Source: Ascaphus truei
Taxonomy: Eukaryota > Chordata > Amphibia > Anura > Ascaphidae
Assembly (NCBI GenBank): GCA_036426205.1
Contig: CM071574.1
Coordinates: 12,344,892 to 12,408,891, forward strand
Length of the DNA: 64,000 bases
Direction of reading: 5' to 3'
Shown: positions 13,280 to 24,943 of the stretch, piece after piece
Layout of the letters: every line of letters starts with the position of its first letter
Position numbering within the stretch: the first letter of the stretch is position 1
The notes under the pieces: model-generated
What the model was told of the DNA's origin: nothing
What the model saw: the letters and a program-made list of their open reading frames with translations, nothing else
The model's database searches: none
Made by a program: the position numbers and the translations under genes

Positions 13280-13612
13280 GCACGGCTAGCACCGCAAGCC
13301 GGGGGATGCCCCGGCGTGCTAGCCGCACTCCCTCAGCGTGCCGCGCATCACCGATGCGCGGTCACGCGTCATCGGGTGCCTGCGCCCCCTGCACGCGCAT
13401 CCAGGGCTCCCCGAGGGAGCCCTGGTGTCCCGCGATGTGGGGGATGGCGGCAGGGGATTCCGGGGGACCCGGCGGACCTGGCAGCGGGAGGGAGAGCGCC
13501 CCGATCGGAGGGCGCTCCTCCGCGGCTTTGGCGCGCGCCGGGCACCCTCCGGCGCGCGCCAGGTTACTGCTGCGGCCGAGACCGGGCAAATGCTCGAATA
13601 AACTCGGCCACA
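13280..13612. repeat. GC-rich foldback block
   Basis: About 330 bp of very GC- and CpG-rich DNA inside AT-rich flanks, built from stacked inverted repeats: CTAGCACC/GTGCTAG with CCGGGG/CCCCGG inside, CCAGGGCTCC/GGAGCCCTGG, GGAGCGCC-type pairs, and GGCGCGCGCC twice around a short spacer. The ends (TTGCAGCACGGCTAG and the inverted CTCGGCCACAGCAG) are weakly inverted-repeat-like. Open frames across it are composition artefacts. It is probably a non-autonomous foldback element; a CpG island of a host gene is less likely because no exon or promoter context adjoins it. Confidence 0.6.
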
Positions 13613-13706
13613 GCAGTATCTATATTTGAAAATAAATTAAATTCTGACCATACAGAGAACAGAACTGAACATAGATAATTGCAAGTAACCAAGGGTTAGT
13701 GTACAC

Positions 13707-13864
13707 TAGGGGTAGCAGACTCCAGTCCTCAAGGGCTACCAACAGGTCAGGTTTTCAGGATATCCCTGCTTCAGCACAACTGATTGAGCCACCTGTGCTG
13801 AAGCTGTGATAACCTGAAAAAAGGACCTGTTGGTAGCCCTTGAGGATTGAGTTTGCTTTCCCTG
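13707..13864. mobile_element. hAT-type foldback MITE
   Basis: A 158-bp near-palindrome: TAGGGGTAGCAGACTCC ... mirrored GAGTTTGCTTTCCCTG, with arms carrying GGTCAGGTTTTCAGGATATC and GCTTCAGCACA. It is flanked by 8-bp duplications GTGTACAC (13699-13706) and GTGTACAT (13865-13872). An 8-bp duplication and a CAG/TAGGGGTG-type terminus fit the hAT superfamily. Confidence 0.85.
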
Positions 13865-14380
13865 GTGTACATTATTAGGGTAATTTTGGCTTTAAAATGT
13901 CCATGTTCATCCATGTATCAAGGTTTTTTTTTTTTTAACGTTAGATTTAGAGACATGTAAAACAACTCTTTCACAATTTCACAATCATTTTTTTAAGGGT
14001 GCCAACTTTTGCCTTTTTTCAAAAATGACGGGAATTTAGTGAATTGCAAATTTTTAAATTTATTTTACTTTAAAAATAGGTAATTTGACTTATGGGACTT
14101 TGTGCATCCTTTAAATTTCTTTGGGGCGAACATTGCAACACAGAGATCCAAAACAGAAATAGGGGTTGGGAAGAAGAAAGAGAGAGCGAAGTATCCCAGA
14201 TGTGTTCACAGCAGAGGTACATTTTGTATCAAAGAGTTTTTGGGTGGTATATACGTCAATGGCTGCTGTAATAAAAAAGCTCTCTCCCTCCCACACTCTG
14301 TTCATTCCACCCTCCCTTTCTCTTGCCTCCCCATCCCCATCAAAAGCCCCATTTCAGCAAACAAAAACGTCACCTTGGTT

Positions 14381-14771
14381 TAGGGTTGCCTGGTGGCTTT
14401 TCCAAAAATACTAGACACAATGGTGAAAGGTGCGACACTCTCAAGACACACACACACCTTTCTCACTCTTTCCACTCCATACTTTTTTCTACTCTCCTTG
14501 GCCACACCCCCAGGCTCCTGAAACATCCTCCTGATTGGCTGTTGCTGAGTAATGCAGCCAATCTGGATTGAGGAAGCTGCCTAGCCCCCTAGCAACAGCC
14601 GTGCTCCCTCCCTGCTCAGAGAAATCCCGCGACCCCCAAGCCGGTCAGGTTACTATGTACAGAGCGGTAATACCAGACACATACAAGTCCAGTATTACCT
14701 CTAATTTTTTACTGGACAGAGTGACCAAGAACAGGACAGTCCAATACAATACTGGACACCTGGCAACCCTA
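14381..14771. mobile_element. hAT-type non-autonomous element
   Basis: 391 bp with 15-bp terminal inverted repeats TAGGGTTGCCTGGTG and CACCTGGCAACCCTA (one mismatch) and a subterminal ATACTGGACA/TACTAGACA pair. Flanking 8-bp duplications are CCTTGGTT (14373-14380) and CCTCGGTT (14772-14779), differing at one base. It has no transposase, so it depended on a hAT transposase supplied elsewhere. Confidence 0.8.
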
Positions 14772-14847
14772 CCTCGGTTGCAAACTCAGGCGAAACGTTT
14801 GCACAGCTCTGATCATACCATTGCACTGCTGCTGTGAATAGTATATA

Positions 14848-15169
14848 CAGGCATACCCCGCATTAATGTACGCAATCCGACCGGAGCATGTATGTAAAGC
14901 GAAAATGTACTTAAAGTGAAGCACTACCTTTTCCCCACTTATCGATGCATGTACTGTACTGCAATCGTCATAACTGATGTAAATAACGCATGTGTAACAG
15001 GCTCTACAGTCTCCCCGCTTGCGCACAGCTTCGGTACAGGTAGGGAGCCGGTATTGCTGATCAGGACGTGCTGACAGGCGCATGCGCGAGCTGCCGTTTG
15101 CCTATTGGGCGATATATACTTACTCGAGAGTGCACTTAAAGTTAGTGTACTTTATGCGGGGTATGCCTG
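14848..15169. mobile_element. TA-flanked MITE, pogo/Tigger-like
   Basis: 322 bp with terminal inverted repeats CAGGCATACCCCGCATTAA / CAGGCATACCCCGCATAAA (second given as reverse complement) and TA on both sides (14846-14847, 15170-15171). A CAGGCATACC-type terminus with TA duplication is characteristic of pogo/Tigger elements of the Tc1-mariner superfamily. Non-coding. Confidence 0.8.
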
Positions 15170-15171
15170 TA

Positions 15172-17572
15172 TTGCTGTTTGTATGATGCAATGAAGTTAG
15201 AGTGCTATGTCAAACAGTTACAGAGAAAAATGTCTCTCTGTATTGCTATTACACAGCACTGAAGGCACATTTTAGGGAGATAGGAGATATTTAGCACCGC
15301 ACATAGCGTAGCATAGCTCAGGGAGATTTTAGCACCAGTTGTAAAGACAAAGAAACTCTACCACAGCTAAATGTGCTGGCCGCAGTGGTGACTGACAGCT
15401 TAGTTAGAACGCTGTGCATGTTAACAGTACTTTTCACTGAAGCCAGAGTCTGGATCTAATAATTAAAAGTACTGTATAAACACTTTCTGGGGAATTCTTC
15501 TTGTGGTGGGAGATTGCCCGGCAGTCCGGAAGATCTCTCAACAATGCTGTAGTCTCCCGGACATTCCGGGAGAGTCGGAAAGTATGCAGTAGCTACTGTA
15601 TGTCAGACAGCTCAAACATCTGAATGTTTACTTTATAATATCAATGTTTTGTGCATGATATAAATGTACGTCTGCACGCGTTACTTGATCTAGTGTACTC
15701 TGTGTTAGCATATTCAGTCCTATTAATCTTTCCCAATTCCTTCTGAAGAGCAGAATGTGAGCCTGTATCAGCAACTTGTCACTCATTTAGGCCTTATTCC
15801 ATACTGTATGCTGTGCAGCTGCTTCCCAATGCTAGAGAAGAGATCAGCTCCATCCAATTAAATAGGACTAAACTCTTTCCCAACACAAGAAAGAGTTTTC
15901 ACACCATTAAATGACGGTCTTAAAATTGTATGCATGCCAGAATATGAAACATTTTGGTAAACTTTTTTTTACCTGATTTTTAATACTTCTTCAAGCTATT
16001 TTTTAGCAGTAATTACTGTGACCCTGTTACACAAATATGGAAAACATCTCGGTTCCATTTGTGGTTTATCCTGTGTCTTTGTTTTTTGTTGGGTTATTTT
16101 AAATGAATATTATTTTGCCTTCTGAAAGATAAGACTGGTGGGTGCTTTTTGTTGTTGGACTTCTATATCCCTGCGACAAAAAAAAAAAGAAGAAAACTTA
16201 CTTAAATTACAGAACTTATTTTTTTACTAAAACGTATGTCCTGATTTCTGAACGTTAAACTTTTTTTTTTCTTTTTAATAGTTCCGTGCTGATATTGGCA
16301 CAGTTCTACAAAGTAAAATATTTGGCAGTGAATTTATATTAACAGATGGAACAAGAAATTAACACGTTTTTGCTTCGCTAATTCACAGTTCTTTTAGTAC
16401 GCTAATTCTAAATCACCTGTTCTGACTTTGACAGGCTACAGACACCTGTTTGGGGTAATATTCCACAGCTAATTATTACATGAGAAATTTACTTTCCAAC
16501 AGAAGGGTTTCTGTGTGAAATTGTCAGAGTTAACAAATTAGTAATACCAAATTCATACAAAATGTGTTTGCAGTTGTTATACCATTGCAGTTAACCTTCT
16601 CTGAAAGAAGAGATTGGTAGTGAAATACCAAAGCTATTATGAAAAGACTTGTTTATTGTTTGATGTCTTGATTTAAACTTATAAACATTTTATAGGATCA
16701 TAAACTTTATATTAGTCAATAGGTTCAATTAGGCCATTTCAAATTACCACAATGTCATTTAATAATACGAACAAAATTGGCGATTGTGTGAAGAGAATAT
16801 TTAAACAAGGAAATATTTTTGTGTACAGTATGAAAATAGAAAGCTACATACATTGTGTAATAGTCACTGTGTTACGTGACTTCCCGGCGATTGCATCCCC
16901 GTGGCTGCAAGAAGAACTGCAGACACACCAGAAAATATATGGGGATTTCTTCCCCAATGAGCAGGGCACCAATCGGAGGGCAACAAAGGGATGTGATCAC
17001 TCCTATAACCAATCAAACCGATCACATCACTCTGAGTCCTCCCACACACCATAAATAGTAAGGCACATGCTGAGGGTTATTGAAACAGACATGCATTGTA
17101 ACACTCAATGTTACATTTCATTCACTGCAACATATTGCTAAATACATTCTTCAGTTGATAATTACACCAGTATATACACACACAAACACACACACATATA
17201 CTTTGAAAATTTATTTAGCCTCACATGTGGCAAACACCTATGGCACTCAAAGGGTTTACTGGTACATATTAAGTTTACGTGATGTATGTATATACTGTAG
17301 GATTATGTGCTATCATTACTTAGCACTGCAGAAAGGTACACAAGATATACATGTAGCGAGCATTATTACCCAGTTAATGTAGAACAATGCAAGAAATAAC
17401 AGTAAAGCACAGTAAATCTTGCGATAATAACGTTATATTGCGTTACCAGGAGTTATAATGCTGGCTACATTTGTAGCTATTTACCTAATCGCATTTTGTT
17501 GTTATAAGATGTCCTGATTGGGTGTTACATCTTATGTTAAGAAATGTTTCTGAGTCCAAATATATTGGAACT
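15172..17572. other. Unclassified spacer
   Basis: AT-rich, largely repeat-poor. A CpG-bearing patch at 16870-17055 and a CACA microsatellite near 17175-17195 are the only notable items. Open frames up to 100 codons have no domain. Confidence 0.55.
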
Positions 17573-17580
17573 AACTAGTT

Positions 17581-17757
17581 TAGGGGTGGCCATATACAGT
17601 CCTTATGGGCCATCTGTGGTCAGGTATAAGGGATATCCTTGCTTCAGCACAGGTGACTTAATCAGTGGCTCAGTCAATGAACCACCTGTGCTGAAGCAGG
17701 GATATCCTGAAAACCTGACTTGTTGGAGGCCCTAGAGGATTGAGTTGGCCGCCCATG
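17581..17757. mobile_element. hAT-type foldback MITE
   Basis: 177-bp palindromic copy of the same family as 13707-13864, beginning TAGGGGTGGCC and ending GGCCGCCCATG. Flanks ACTAGTTT and CCTAGTTA agree at six of eight positions, consistent with an aged 8-bp target duplication whose exact boundary is uncertain by a base. Confidence 0.8.
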
Positions 17758-17849
17758 CCTAGTTATTACACAGACTACTTGTTTTAAATCACTTTCACTC
17801 TCTTAATAATTATAATTGTTTGTTTGTTCTTTTATAATTGTTTGTTCTT

Positions 17850-18075
17850 GTACAGCTTTGCTAGTTATACGTAGCGCTTTACAGAGACATTTTTGCAGAC
17901 ACATTCCCTGCCCCGTGGAACTTACAATCTATGTTTTTGGTGCCTGAGGCACAGGGAGATAAAGTGACTTACCCAAGGTCACAAAGAGCCAACACTGCGA
18001 ATTGAACCAGGTTCCCCTGCTCCAAACTCAGTGCCAGTCAGTGCCTTTACTCACTGAGCCACTCCTTCCGTTCTT
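17850..18075 (+). repeat. L2/MIR-like 3' fragment
   Basis: Contains GTAGCGCTTTACAGAGACAT, then GGGAGATAAAGTGACTTACC and CCAAGGTCACA, then TGAACCAGGTTCCCCTGCTC and CACTGAGCCAC. The 'TGnCTTnCCCAAGGTCACA' segment is shared by L2 3' ends and MIR/CORE-type SINEs of vertebrates. A second copy is at 36960-37190. It is not a functional tRNA or gene. Confidence 0.7.
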
Positions 18076-18712
18076 CAGATTAAATTAGTGTTGTACATCT
18101 TCTGACAATCTACAGCCTGAGGTAGATACCTTCAACAGTTTCAAATATAGGACGATATTGTACATTGTGTAAACATTTCAAAGTAGCAGGGAATTATGTT
18201 TTCATTTATCTCTGAAAACAATTAGAATAACATACCACTTATCGTAAATAGTAGCTGTCAGATTTTGTTTTTTCAAACCTGATAAACATAGTCCTTCTGA
18301 CATTTTGATGAATTCTCTGCAATCTTTAGTAAATCTAAATGCTTAGGGTTTGACTTGGAATGGGTTTTGTTTCTATTTGCCTTTCAAGCACTTTTTTTTT
18401 TTAAAAACATGATGATATGAAATACAAATTACAATCATTCCCTGGTATGTAAGCACAAGGTCAGATGTCATCACTGTATGGAAATATTAATAACAATTTA
18501 CATTTTTCATCTTGTTTAACAATTTCTCATTTTAGCAGAGACTATATATATTTATAAATATATATTTTTATTTTTTATTTTTACATTATACATGTTGGTT
18601 ATTTACAGTGATTTATAAGGGTTTGTAAATATGGTAGTACTTGTTCCTACAAATGATATAATTACATGAAAGCATTTTTTTTTTAAATGTAGTTTTAGGA
18701 CCTAAATAGATA

Positions 18713-18935
18713 CAGACAGTCCTCGGTTATCCAACAGAATCCGTTCTGGAAGTAGCGTTGGATAGTGAAACAGTTGTAATGTGAGTCCCATGTTAATCAG
18801 TGGCGGTGAGCATTGGATACTGCATTCAGGCGTCGGATAACGCAGTCCAGCGTCGAAAAACGGCCCTTAAGGTTGCATTGTAAAGCGTTGGATATGCCAT
18901 TCGTTGTTAAGTGAAACGTTGGATAATCTGTACTG
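18713..18935 (+). mobile_element. TA-flanked MITE (family also at 32261)
   Basis: 223 bp starting CAGACAGTCCTCGGTTATCC with TA duplications at 18711-18712 and 18936-18937. The internal sequence (CCAGCGTCGAAAAACGGCCC, GTGGCGGTGAGCATTGGATA) is the reverse complement of the copy at 32261-32487. The right terminal repeat has decayed. Pogo/Tigger-like by terminus and TA target. Confidence 0.8.
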
Positions 18936-18937
18936 TA

Positions 18938-19748
18938 TATCATGCTAGACATAACTTATGTGGTTGGATTCTTTGAAGTTCGATACATTCTTATCATATT
19001 GTAAATCTGGCCGATATTAAGGCAAATACTGTGACTCAAACTTACTAAGTGGTGCTATATTATGATGCCTTCCAGCACCGAAAGTCAGCTTACAACCCAA
19101 TCACTTAAAGGTGTCCGAAGGTGTCTTATAGATTAGCACAACTAAGTAAATATGGACCTGTATTTATTTTAATTGTGAGGCAAACATATAGATTTCATGT
19201 AGACATAACTGTATAGTATAGAATGTGTATGTATCATTTAATTAACAAAATTACAATACAAAGTAAATAAAGTACAGACAATCAACATAATTGGCACATC
19301 GGCGACCGAAATGCAGAAGTTGGGTCTGACTTTTGGTGGGGAAGGGACAAATTTACAGAACCAGTTGACCCATACATAAACCACCCCTCCACTCCAGTAC
19401 ACTGTTTGACATACATTACAACAAGAATGTGTCCTATTACCAGTGAGAGAGGGACACTGAAACATTGAACAGCATAATATGTAAGCTGATAGTTTAACTC
19501 ACAGTAATACTTCGCGCTACTGTTTGACATCCTAGTGATGAGAAAGAGAGAGATAATTGAAAACAAAACATTTTGTTGTACTGATTACTGTACATATGTC
19601 GGTGTAGCCCCCTTTCACTGTGCCTAAGGGAAATATGCGTGCTGATGTACCTGTATGCTAGCAGGAGGCCTGAGCCTCCACTTCTGGGAGCTTGGGGTGA
19701 GCTCTATCTCCTTGCATGCAGCGCCTCCACCTATGAGGGATCCCAGAG
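18938..19748. other. Spacer with unclassified GC-richer patch
   Basis: No supported gene. A patch at about 19597-19750 (GCGCCTCCACCTATGAGGG near its right end) resembles the GGTGGAGGCGCT motif at 28990 and may derive from the same LTR-type family in opposite orientation; this is a weak inference from a short shared motif. Confidence 0.4.
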
Positions 19749-19957
19749 TTAGTGATTTTGTTTTGGTTCTTAAAATATTTTGTGTTTTGTCAAAACTCTT
19801 ATTTGTTTGGTTTGGGTGTTTACCAAAATTGTTGAAAAACTCAAAATAGGCAGGAAAAAGCTAAAAAAATGGGAAAAAGGCCTGAAAACAATAATGAAAT
19901 AAAATTATTAAAAACAATTAGGAAACTAAAATAATGGAACTGAAATTTTTTAAATAA
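19749..19957 (+). repeat. Unclassified TTTTGGTTCT-type repeat, copy 1
   Basis: Contains GTTTTGGTTCTTAAAATATT and GGAAACTAAAATAATGGAAC. Its reverse complement family member lies at 23880-24130. An (AT)n tract follows at about 19956-19980. Confidence 0.5.
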
Positions 19958-19998
19958 TATATATATATATATATATATATAGGCAAACGCCCCTCTTT

Positions 19999-20724
19999 TG
20001 TAGCGCTGACGCCTGTCTGGGATCTTCCCGACACAGTCTTCTAGGGTTAATTATACAAAAACAGGATCATACAAAGTATTATGTTGCTTAAATCAGGCTT
20101 CTGCCTGCTTTATTTTCATCCCAGTAAGGGACTGCAGCTTTAACATGTGTAGGCAGGAGGCACTCAGCTATTAACCTTCAGCAGTTTACTCATATCAGTG
20201 TTATAGTATTTCCCACACTGTTACTTCAACAAACAAAAACCAAATCATATAAAACAAAATCCTATCTCATTCAGGGATCTAACTACACAGCAGAATCAGC
20301 CTCTCTAACTGCTGCTGGGCCAACTAACCTGGTTCCCCAGCTTAAAACAATGCCCTCTCATTTAGAGTCACTAGATACAGCATACAGTCTTTTAGATACA
20401 GCAATAAACATTTGTTTGTCTTATATGTTCGTGGTGGGAAGGGGGTGTCCTCCCCGAACTGAATGCAGGGGAGCAGTGACACTCCCAGCCCCCAGGCTCT
20501 AAGAAGAGAGCGTGAAAAGCAACCCTCTCTGCTCTAAATACCTGTGCTAGTGATTAGGAAAGCAGGTGAGGGAGAACTAGACACATTGTAAACTGTGGTC
20601 TGGATTTTCCATCCACCAGCCTGAGTTAATGTGAAGCTGTGGAATGGATCATTTTTAACTATTCCTACACTTTCTGACCTAAAACGGGGCAGAAAGCTGC
20701 CTAACATCTTTGGACTATGTCACA
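19999..20724 (-). mobile_element. LTR-like block (antisense)
   Basis: Starts TGTAGCGCTGACG and ends GGACTATGTCACA, giving TG...CA ends, with an antisense polyadenylation context (GCTTTATTTTCAT near 20105-20118). On the minus strand the LTR would start TGTGACATAG. No clear target duplication and no adjoining gag-pol. It could be a solo LTR or one end of a degraded element. Confidence 0.4.
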
Positions 20725-20733
20725 ATATATATA

Positions 20734-22506
20734 CAGCTGAACCCCATTATAGCGCGACCCGTTATAACGCAAATTCGGTTTTCACGTGGCTCCCGTTTAA
20801 AAAAAAAATAATACATTTTTTTTAAATTATTTTTGCACACTGCACACTGCACACTGCACACTGCACACACTGCACACACTGCACACACTGCACACACTGC
20901 ACACACTGCACACACTGCACACATTCTCACTGCACACACTCTCACTGCACACACTCTCACTGCACACACTATCACTGTACACACTGCACACTGCACACAC
21001 TGCCAGCACTCACTGCACACACTCTCACTGCACACTGTACACTGCACACACTCTACACTGCACACACTCTACACTGCACACACTCTACACTGCACAAACT
21101 GCACACACTCTCACAGCACACTGCACACACTCTCACTGCACACACTCTCACTGCCCACACTCTCACTGCACACACTCTCACTGCACACACTCTCACTGCA
21201 CACACTCTCACTGCACCACTGCACACATTCTCACTGCACACACTCTCACTGCACACTGCACACACCACACACACCACACACCACACACCACACTGCACAC
21301 ACTCCCAGCACTCACTGCACACTGCCTCACTGCACACACTCTCACTGCACACACTCTCACTGCACACACTCTCACTGCACACACTATCACTGCACACACT
21401 ATCACTGCACCACTGCACACACTCTCAGCACTCACTCCTAGCACTCACTCCCAGCACTCACTCTTACTGCACACTGCACACACTCTCACTGCACACTGCA
21501 CACACCACACACCACACTGCACACACTCCCAGCACTCACTGCACACTGCTCACTGCACACACTCTCACTGCACACACTCTCACTGCACACACTCACTGCA
21601 CACACGCTCACTGAACACACTCTCACTGCACACACTGCACACTGCACACACTGCACACTGCACACACTGCACACTAAATACACTGCACACTGCACACACT
21701 CCCAGCACACTGCTCACACCACACACTCTCACTGCACACACTCTCACTGCACACTGCTCACTGCACACTGCTCACAGCACACAGCACTCGCAGCACACTC
21801 TCACAGCACACAGCTCTCACAGCACACAGCACTCACAGCACACAGCACTCACAGCACACAGCACTCTCTCACAGCCCTCAGCTCTCACAGCACACAGCAC
21901 ACAGCACACAGCACTCACAGCACACTCTCACAGCACACAGAACTCACAGCACACAGCTCTCACAGCACACAGCACTCACAGCACATTCACAGCACACAGC
22001 TCTCACAGCACACAGCACTCACAGCACACTCTCACAGCACACAGCTCTCACAGTACACTCTCACAGCACTCACGACACACTCTCACAGCACTCACAGCAC
22101 TCACAGCACACTACACCACACCTCCCACTCCCCCTCCCTACCTTTGGTGTCGGCTGCTGAGATCGGAGTGGAGCTGGCATCAGGAGAAGGGGGGGGGGTG
22201 TCGGGAGGAGGGGGGGTGAGTGAGGAGCAGGCTGGGACTCGGAGGGCCGCGTGGGCTATGCCGCAGAGGGCTGGTAGATGTGGGGGCCCGGGGGGGGAGG
22301 AAATGGATGCCGGTAGTGGGAGGTAAGGAGCAGGTTGCTGCTGGACTCGCCGTTGCTAGGGGATGTGTAGGGCTTCCTTCCATCCTCACTCCCTCCCTCC
22401 CGATCAGGTGCGCGGCGGCCATTTTTTTAAAAATTAGCGCGACCCCGGTTCTAGCGCGGTTGGATCGGGTGGCCCCCGAGGAACGCGCTATAACGGGGTT
22501 TAGCTG
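20734..22506. mobile_element. TA-flanked DNA element expanded by satellite
   Basis: Terminal inverted repeats: left CAGCTGAACCCCATTATAGC continuing GCG, right (reverse complement) CAGCTAAACCCCGTTATAGC continuing GCG, 21 of 23 identical, flanked by TA at 20732-20733 and 22507-22508. The terminus and TA target fit pogo/Tigger-type Tc1-mariner elements. The interior is a 1.3-kb satellite followed by a G-rich, CpG-rich segment (22140-22500) ending in a second GCGCGACCCC motif. No transposase. The right-hand GC-rich segment contains GGCGGCCATTTTTTT, a sequence type often seen in promoters. Confidence 0.8.
20836..22113 (+). repeat. TGCACAC-based satellite inside the TA element
   Basis: About 1.28 kb of tandem repeats that change register along the array: 7-bp ACTGCAC-type units, then 9-bp ACTGCACAC units, then 15-bp ACTCTCACTGCACAC units, and finally AGCACACAGCACTCAC variants. 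Long apparent frames (HTAHT or CSVCSE proteins) are artefacts. No constant repeat with unique spacers is present, so it is not a CRISPR array. Confidence 0.95.
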
Positions 22507-22625
22507 TATGTAATCATATATATATATATTGAGAAACACCCCAAGTATTAAACTCCCAGAGATAAGCATTTGCCTAAGTGTTCTGCTTTTTGTTTTGATT
22601 CAAATTACATTTTGGGTTTTAGTTT

Positions 22626-22657
<32 letters not shown>

Positions 22658-22995
22658 ATAAACAGCTTAAGGGTTTTTCAGTTTTGTATTTTTGTTCTTG
22701 GGTTTGTTGGAGAATGTAGGGTCCTGGTAAATTCTGATTTCATACACCCGTTTTTTCCTGTCTTTGAACGCGACATTACTAAAATCTCCATGTTCCTCCA
22801 ATCCAGACAATGAAATAGGGCTTGGAGGGGAGAGAGAAAATACGAAGAATAGATGATAAAAGTACATTGAATAAACATTTGTTATTACATTAATATATGC
22901 ACCCTGTAGTAGCCCAAGTGGCCAGCTGGTCATGGGCAAGCCATGAAGTGCTGGCCACCAAGTGCTACAAAGTAGTCAATATATTCGTACCACCA
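22507..22995. other. Spacer with A-rich low complexity
   Basis: Contains (AT)n at about 22516-22528 and an AAAAATAAAAAATA tract at 22625-22662. No supported gene. Confidence 0.6.
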
Positions 22996-23371
22996 GATTA
23001 CCCTTCCCCTTAATATCCGACTAGCACCCTCTCTATCCACCTTTAAGAACCACCGTAAGACATACTAGGTTAAAGAAGTATATGAGTAGCACTGTGGCTA
23101 ATACTATACACGATACATAAAGCTTGGCCCCCTGCAGGCACACACCAGAATGACCACCTGCTGTCTCTGTACATTCTCCCTACCAATTAGATTGTATGCT
23201 CTTTGGAGCAGGGACTCCTCTTCCACAATGTTACTTTTATGTCTGATGTACTTATTCCCATGATGTGTTATTTGTAGTTATTTGTTATTTATATGATTGT
23301 CACATATAACTACTGTGAAGCGCTATGTATATTAATGGCACTATATAAATAAAGGCATACATACATACATT
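22996..23371 (+). mobile_element. L2 LINE 3' end, 5'-truncated
   Basis: Aligns by eye to the 3' UTR of the L2 at 8486: CTCTCTATCCACCTTTAAGA, ATACATAAAGCTTGGCCCCC, TTGTATGCTCTTTGGAGCAG GGACTCCT, and ATTAATGGCACTATATAAAT followed by a CATA tail. It is the same family in the opposite orientation, truncated just after the ORF end as expected from incomplete reverse transcription. Confidence 0.88.
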
Positions 23372-23879
23372 ACCTACTTTGCAATGCCTCACTAACTTCT
23401 ATAGCAAGCACGGAATTAACCCCCATCTCATTCCACCCTGGGCATCTACCTTTACCACTAATTCCAACACATCTTTAAAAAATCAAAATAACACGTCTAT
23501 AGGAATTTAAAAAAAAAATGACAAAAATTCAAATCATGTAAACAAAATAATAATCCAGTATTCTCTCAGAGGGGGTAATTCTCAGATGGGTTAAATAAAT
23601 GGACTTCAGGAGGGAGAGAGAGTTGAGTAAGAGCGTAAGAGCGTAAGAGCGTAAGAGCGTGACCATTTAAGAAGAAGACTCATTTACTCTTATACCTCCA
23701 AATAGGACATGGAGAGATGATACCTGTGAACACAGCTGCGATAACTGGGAAATAAATATATTTGCATATTTAAATTCACTTATTTAACAGGCATCTCAGG
23801 TGTGTTCACATGTGCAGTATACTGTAAGTGACACCCTCTATGGCTCTCTCATCCTCTCCCTCTCTAACCCTATTTCAAG
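23372..23879. other. Spacer with short tandem repeat
   Basis: Includes four tandem AAGAGCGT units at about 23632-23661. Otherwise unclassified. Confidence 0.6.
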
Positions 23880-24130
23880 GTCTGCAGTCTTTTAAAATTA
23901 TTTTGGGCTTTTCAGTTATTTTAGTTTCCGTATTGTTTTTCTGAATTTTTACTTATTTTAATCATTCTTGTTGTTCTGGTTTATGCTATTTTATTCCATA
24001 CTTTCATAAAAATCCAAAACCAAAAATTGAGTTTTGCCCAAATCAGAATCGAAACAGTAAAAGAACCAAACCAAACCCATGTCCAAAACAAAAAAAACTA
24101 AATCATTTTAGAACCAAAACACAATTGAAT
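23880..24130 (-). repeat. Unclassified TTTTGGTTCT-type repeat, copy 2
   Basis: The reverse complement carries GGAAACTAAAATAACTGAAA and GTTTTGGTTCTAAAATGATT, matching copy 1 at 19749-19957. The two copies are inverted with about 4 kb between them. Confidence 0.5.
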
Positions 24131-24875
24131 GGACCAACCCTTCAATTATATATAAATGTTTATAAATACAGTTATTTGTTAACTTTTTTCAAAATGTACA
24201 AATCCAAAACACATCCACAACAATTTTCTTTAGAGCCAAAACTCCAGTGGAAGTACCCACCCTGAATAACATGTGTTACAGCAAAGGCTTGTTAATAAAG
24301 TAGTGCAAGCTATAGCCATCCTTGAATCAACTTGCATCAACAGTTAACACTGCTTTGTGAATGATGCCTCCAGTATGCACAAGAATGTGAAATGATTAGG
24401 TTGAAGTAGCTGCTGTGGGCTGCTAAAATAAGACTTCAATCATTCCTAAAAAGGTTGCCAAAGAAACAATATGATACCGTGACAACTCATAGTTACTCAA
24501 CCTTTGTTCTGTTGCTGGTACAAGATTAAAAGAATTGGCAGAATTGGGTAATCTCTTGTAACGATGTCATAGCCTGAATTCAAAATGAATTTACGTCTGA
24601 GATTTTTTCAGCCAATCTGCCCATACCGATTCCTAATTATTCTGAAAATTCTCTAGTCCAGATTTAGTCAATCTATCTGGCAACACAAACTTCTGATGGT
24701 CTATATAAGAATTTTGGGCAAGCAAATAAAGCATGGAGGTTTGACTGTCATTATTCTTTTAAATAACTAACACACATCCCATATTCAGCTCGCTGCTGAG
24801 TGGTACAGATCGTCTGTTACTTGAAAGACGGACAGGAAATTCAGAATCTCCATTTCATGATCTACTGTAGCTCAG
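24131..24875. other. Unclassified spacer
   Basis: AT-rich, no supported gene or element. Confidence 0.5.
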
Positions 24876-24943
24876 CAGTGGTCAACTCCAGTCCCCAAGG
24901 GCCACCACAACAGGTTATGTTTTCAGGATATCCTCACAGACGC
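24876..24943 (+). repeat. hAT foldback MITE, left arm only
   Basis: CAGTGGTCAACTCCAGTCCC followed by GGTTATGTTTTCAGGATATC matches the left terminus and first arm of the palindromic MITE family. The match stops abruptly after the GGATATCC motif, so the right arm is missing. Confidence 0.75.

Noticed and set aside
13162..13629. 155-codon Arg/Ala/Pro-rich open frame
   Set aside because: Caused by GC-rich foldback DNA in which stop codons are rare.
14780..14805. GGCGAAACGTTTGCA considered as another hammerhead GAAA box
   Set aside because: No CTGANGA box upstream at usable distance; the sequence is better explained as a small TGCAAAC/GTTTGCA hairpin.
16752..17054. 100-codon open frame considered as a host exon
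   Set aside because: No splice-site pair, domain or codon bias could be supported.
17950..18060. tRNA-like or SINE promoter boxes in the AAGGTCACA and GAACC region
   Set aside because: The match is to L2/MIR-type 3' sequence; no cloverleaf could be formed.
20833..21441. 202-codon His/Thr-rich open frame and Cys-rich frames on the other strand
   Set aside because: They are translations of a tandem TGCACAC-type satellite in which every frame stays open; no domain and no promoter context.
20836..22113. Possible CRISPR-like array
   Set aside because: Units are 7-15 bp and vary continuously with no unique spacers of constant length; the context is a vertebrate genome.
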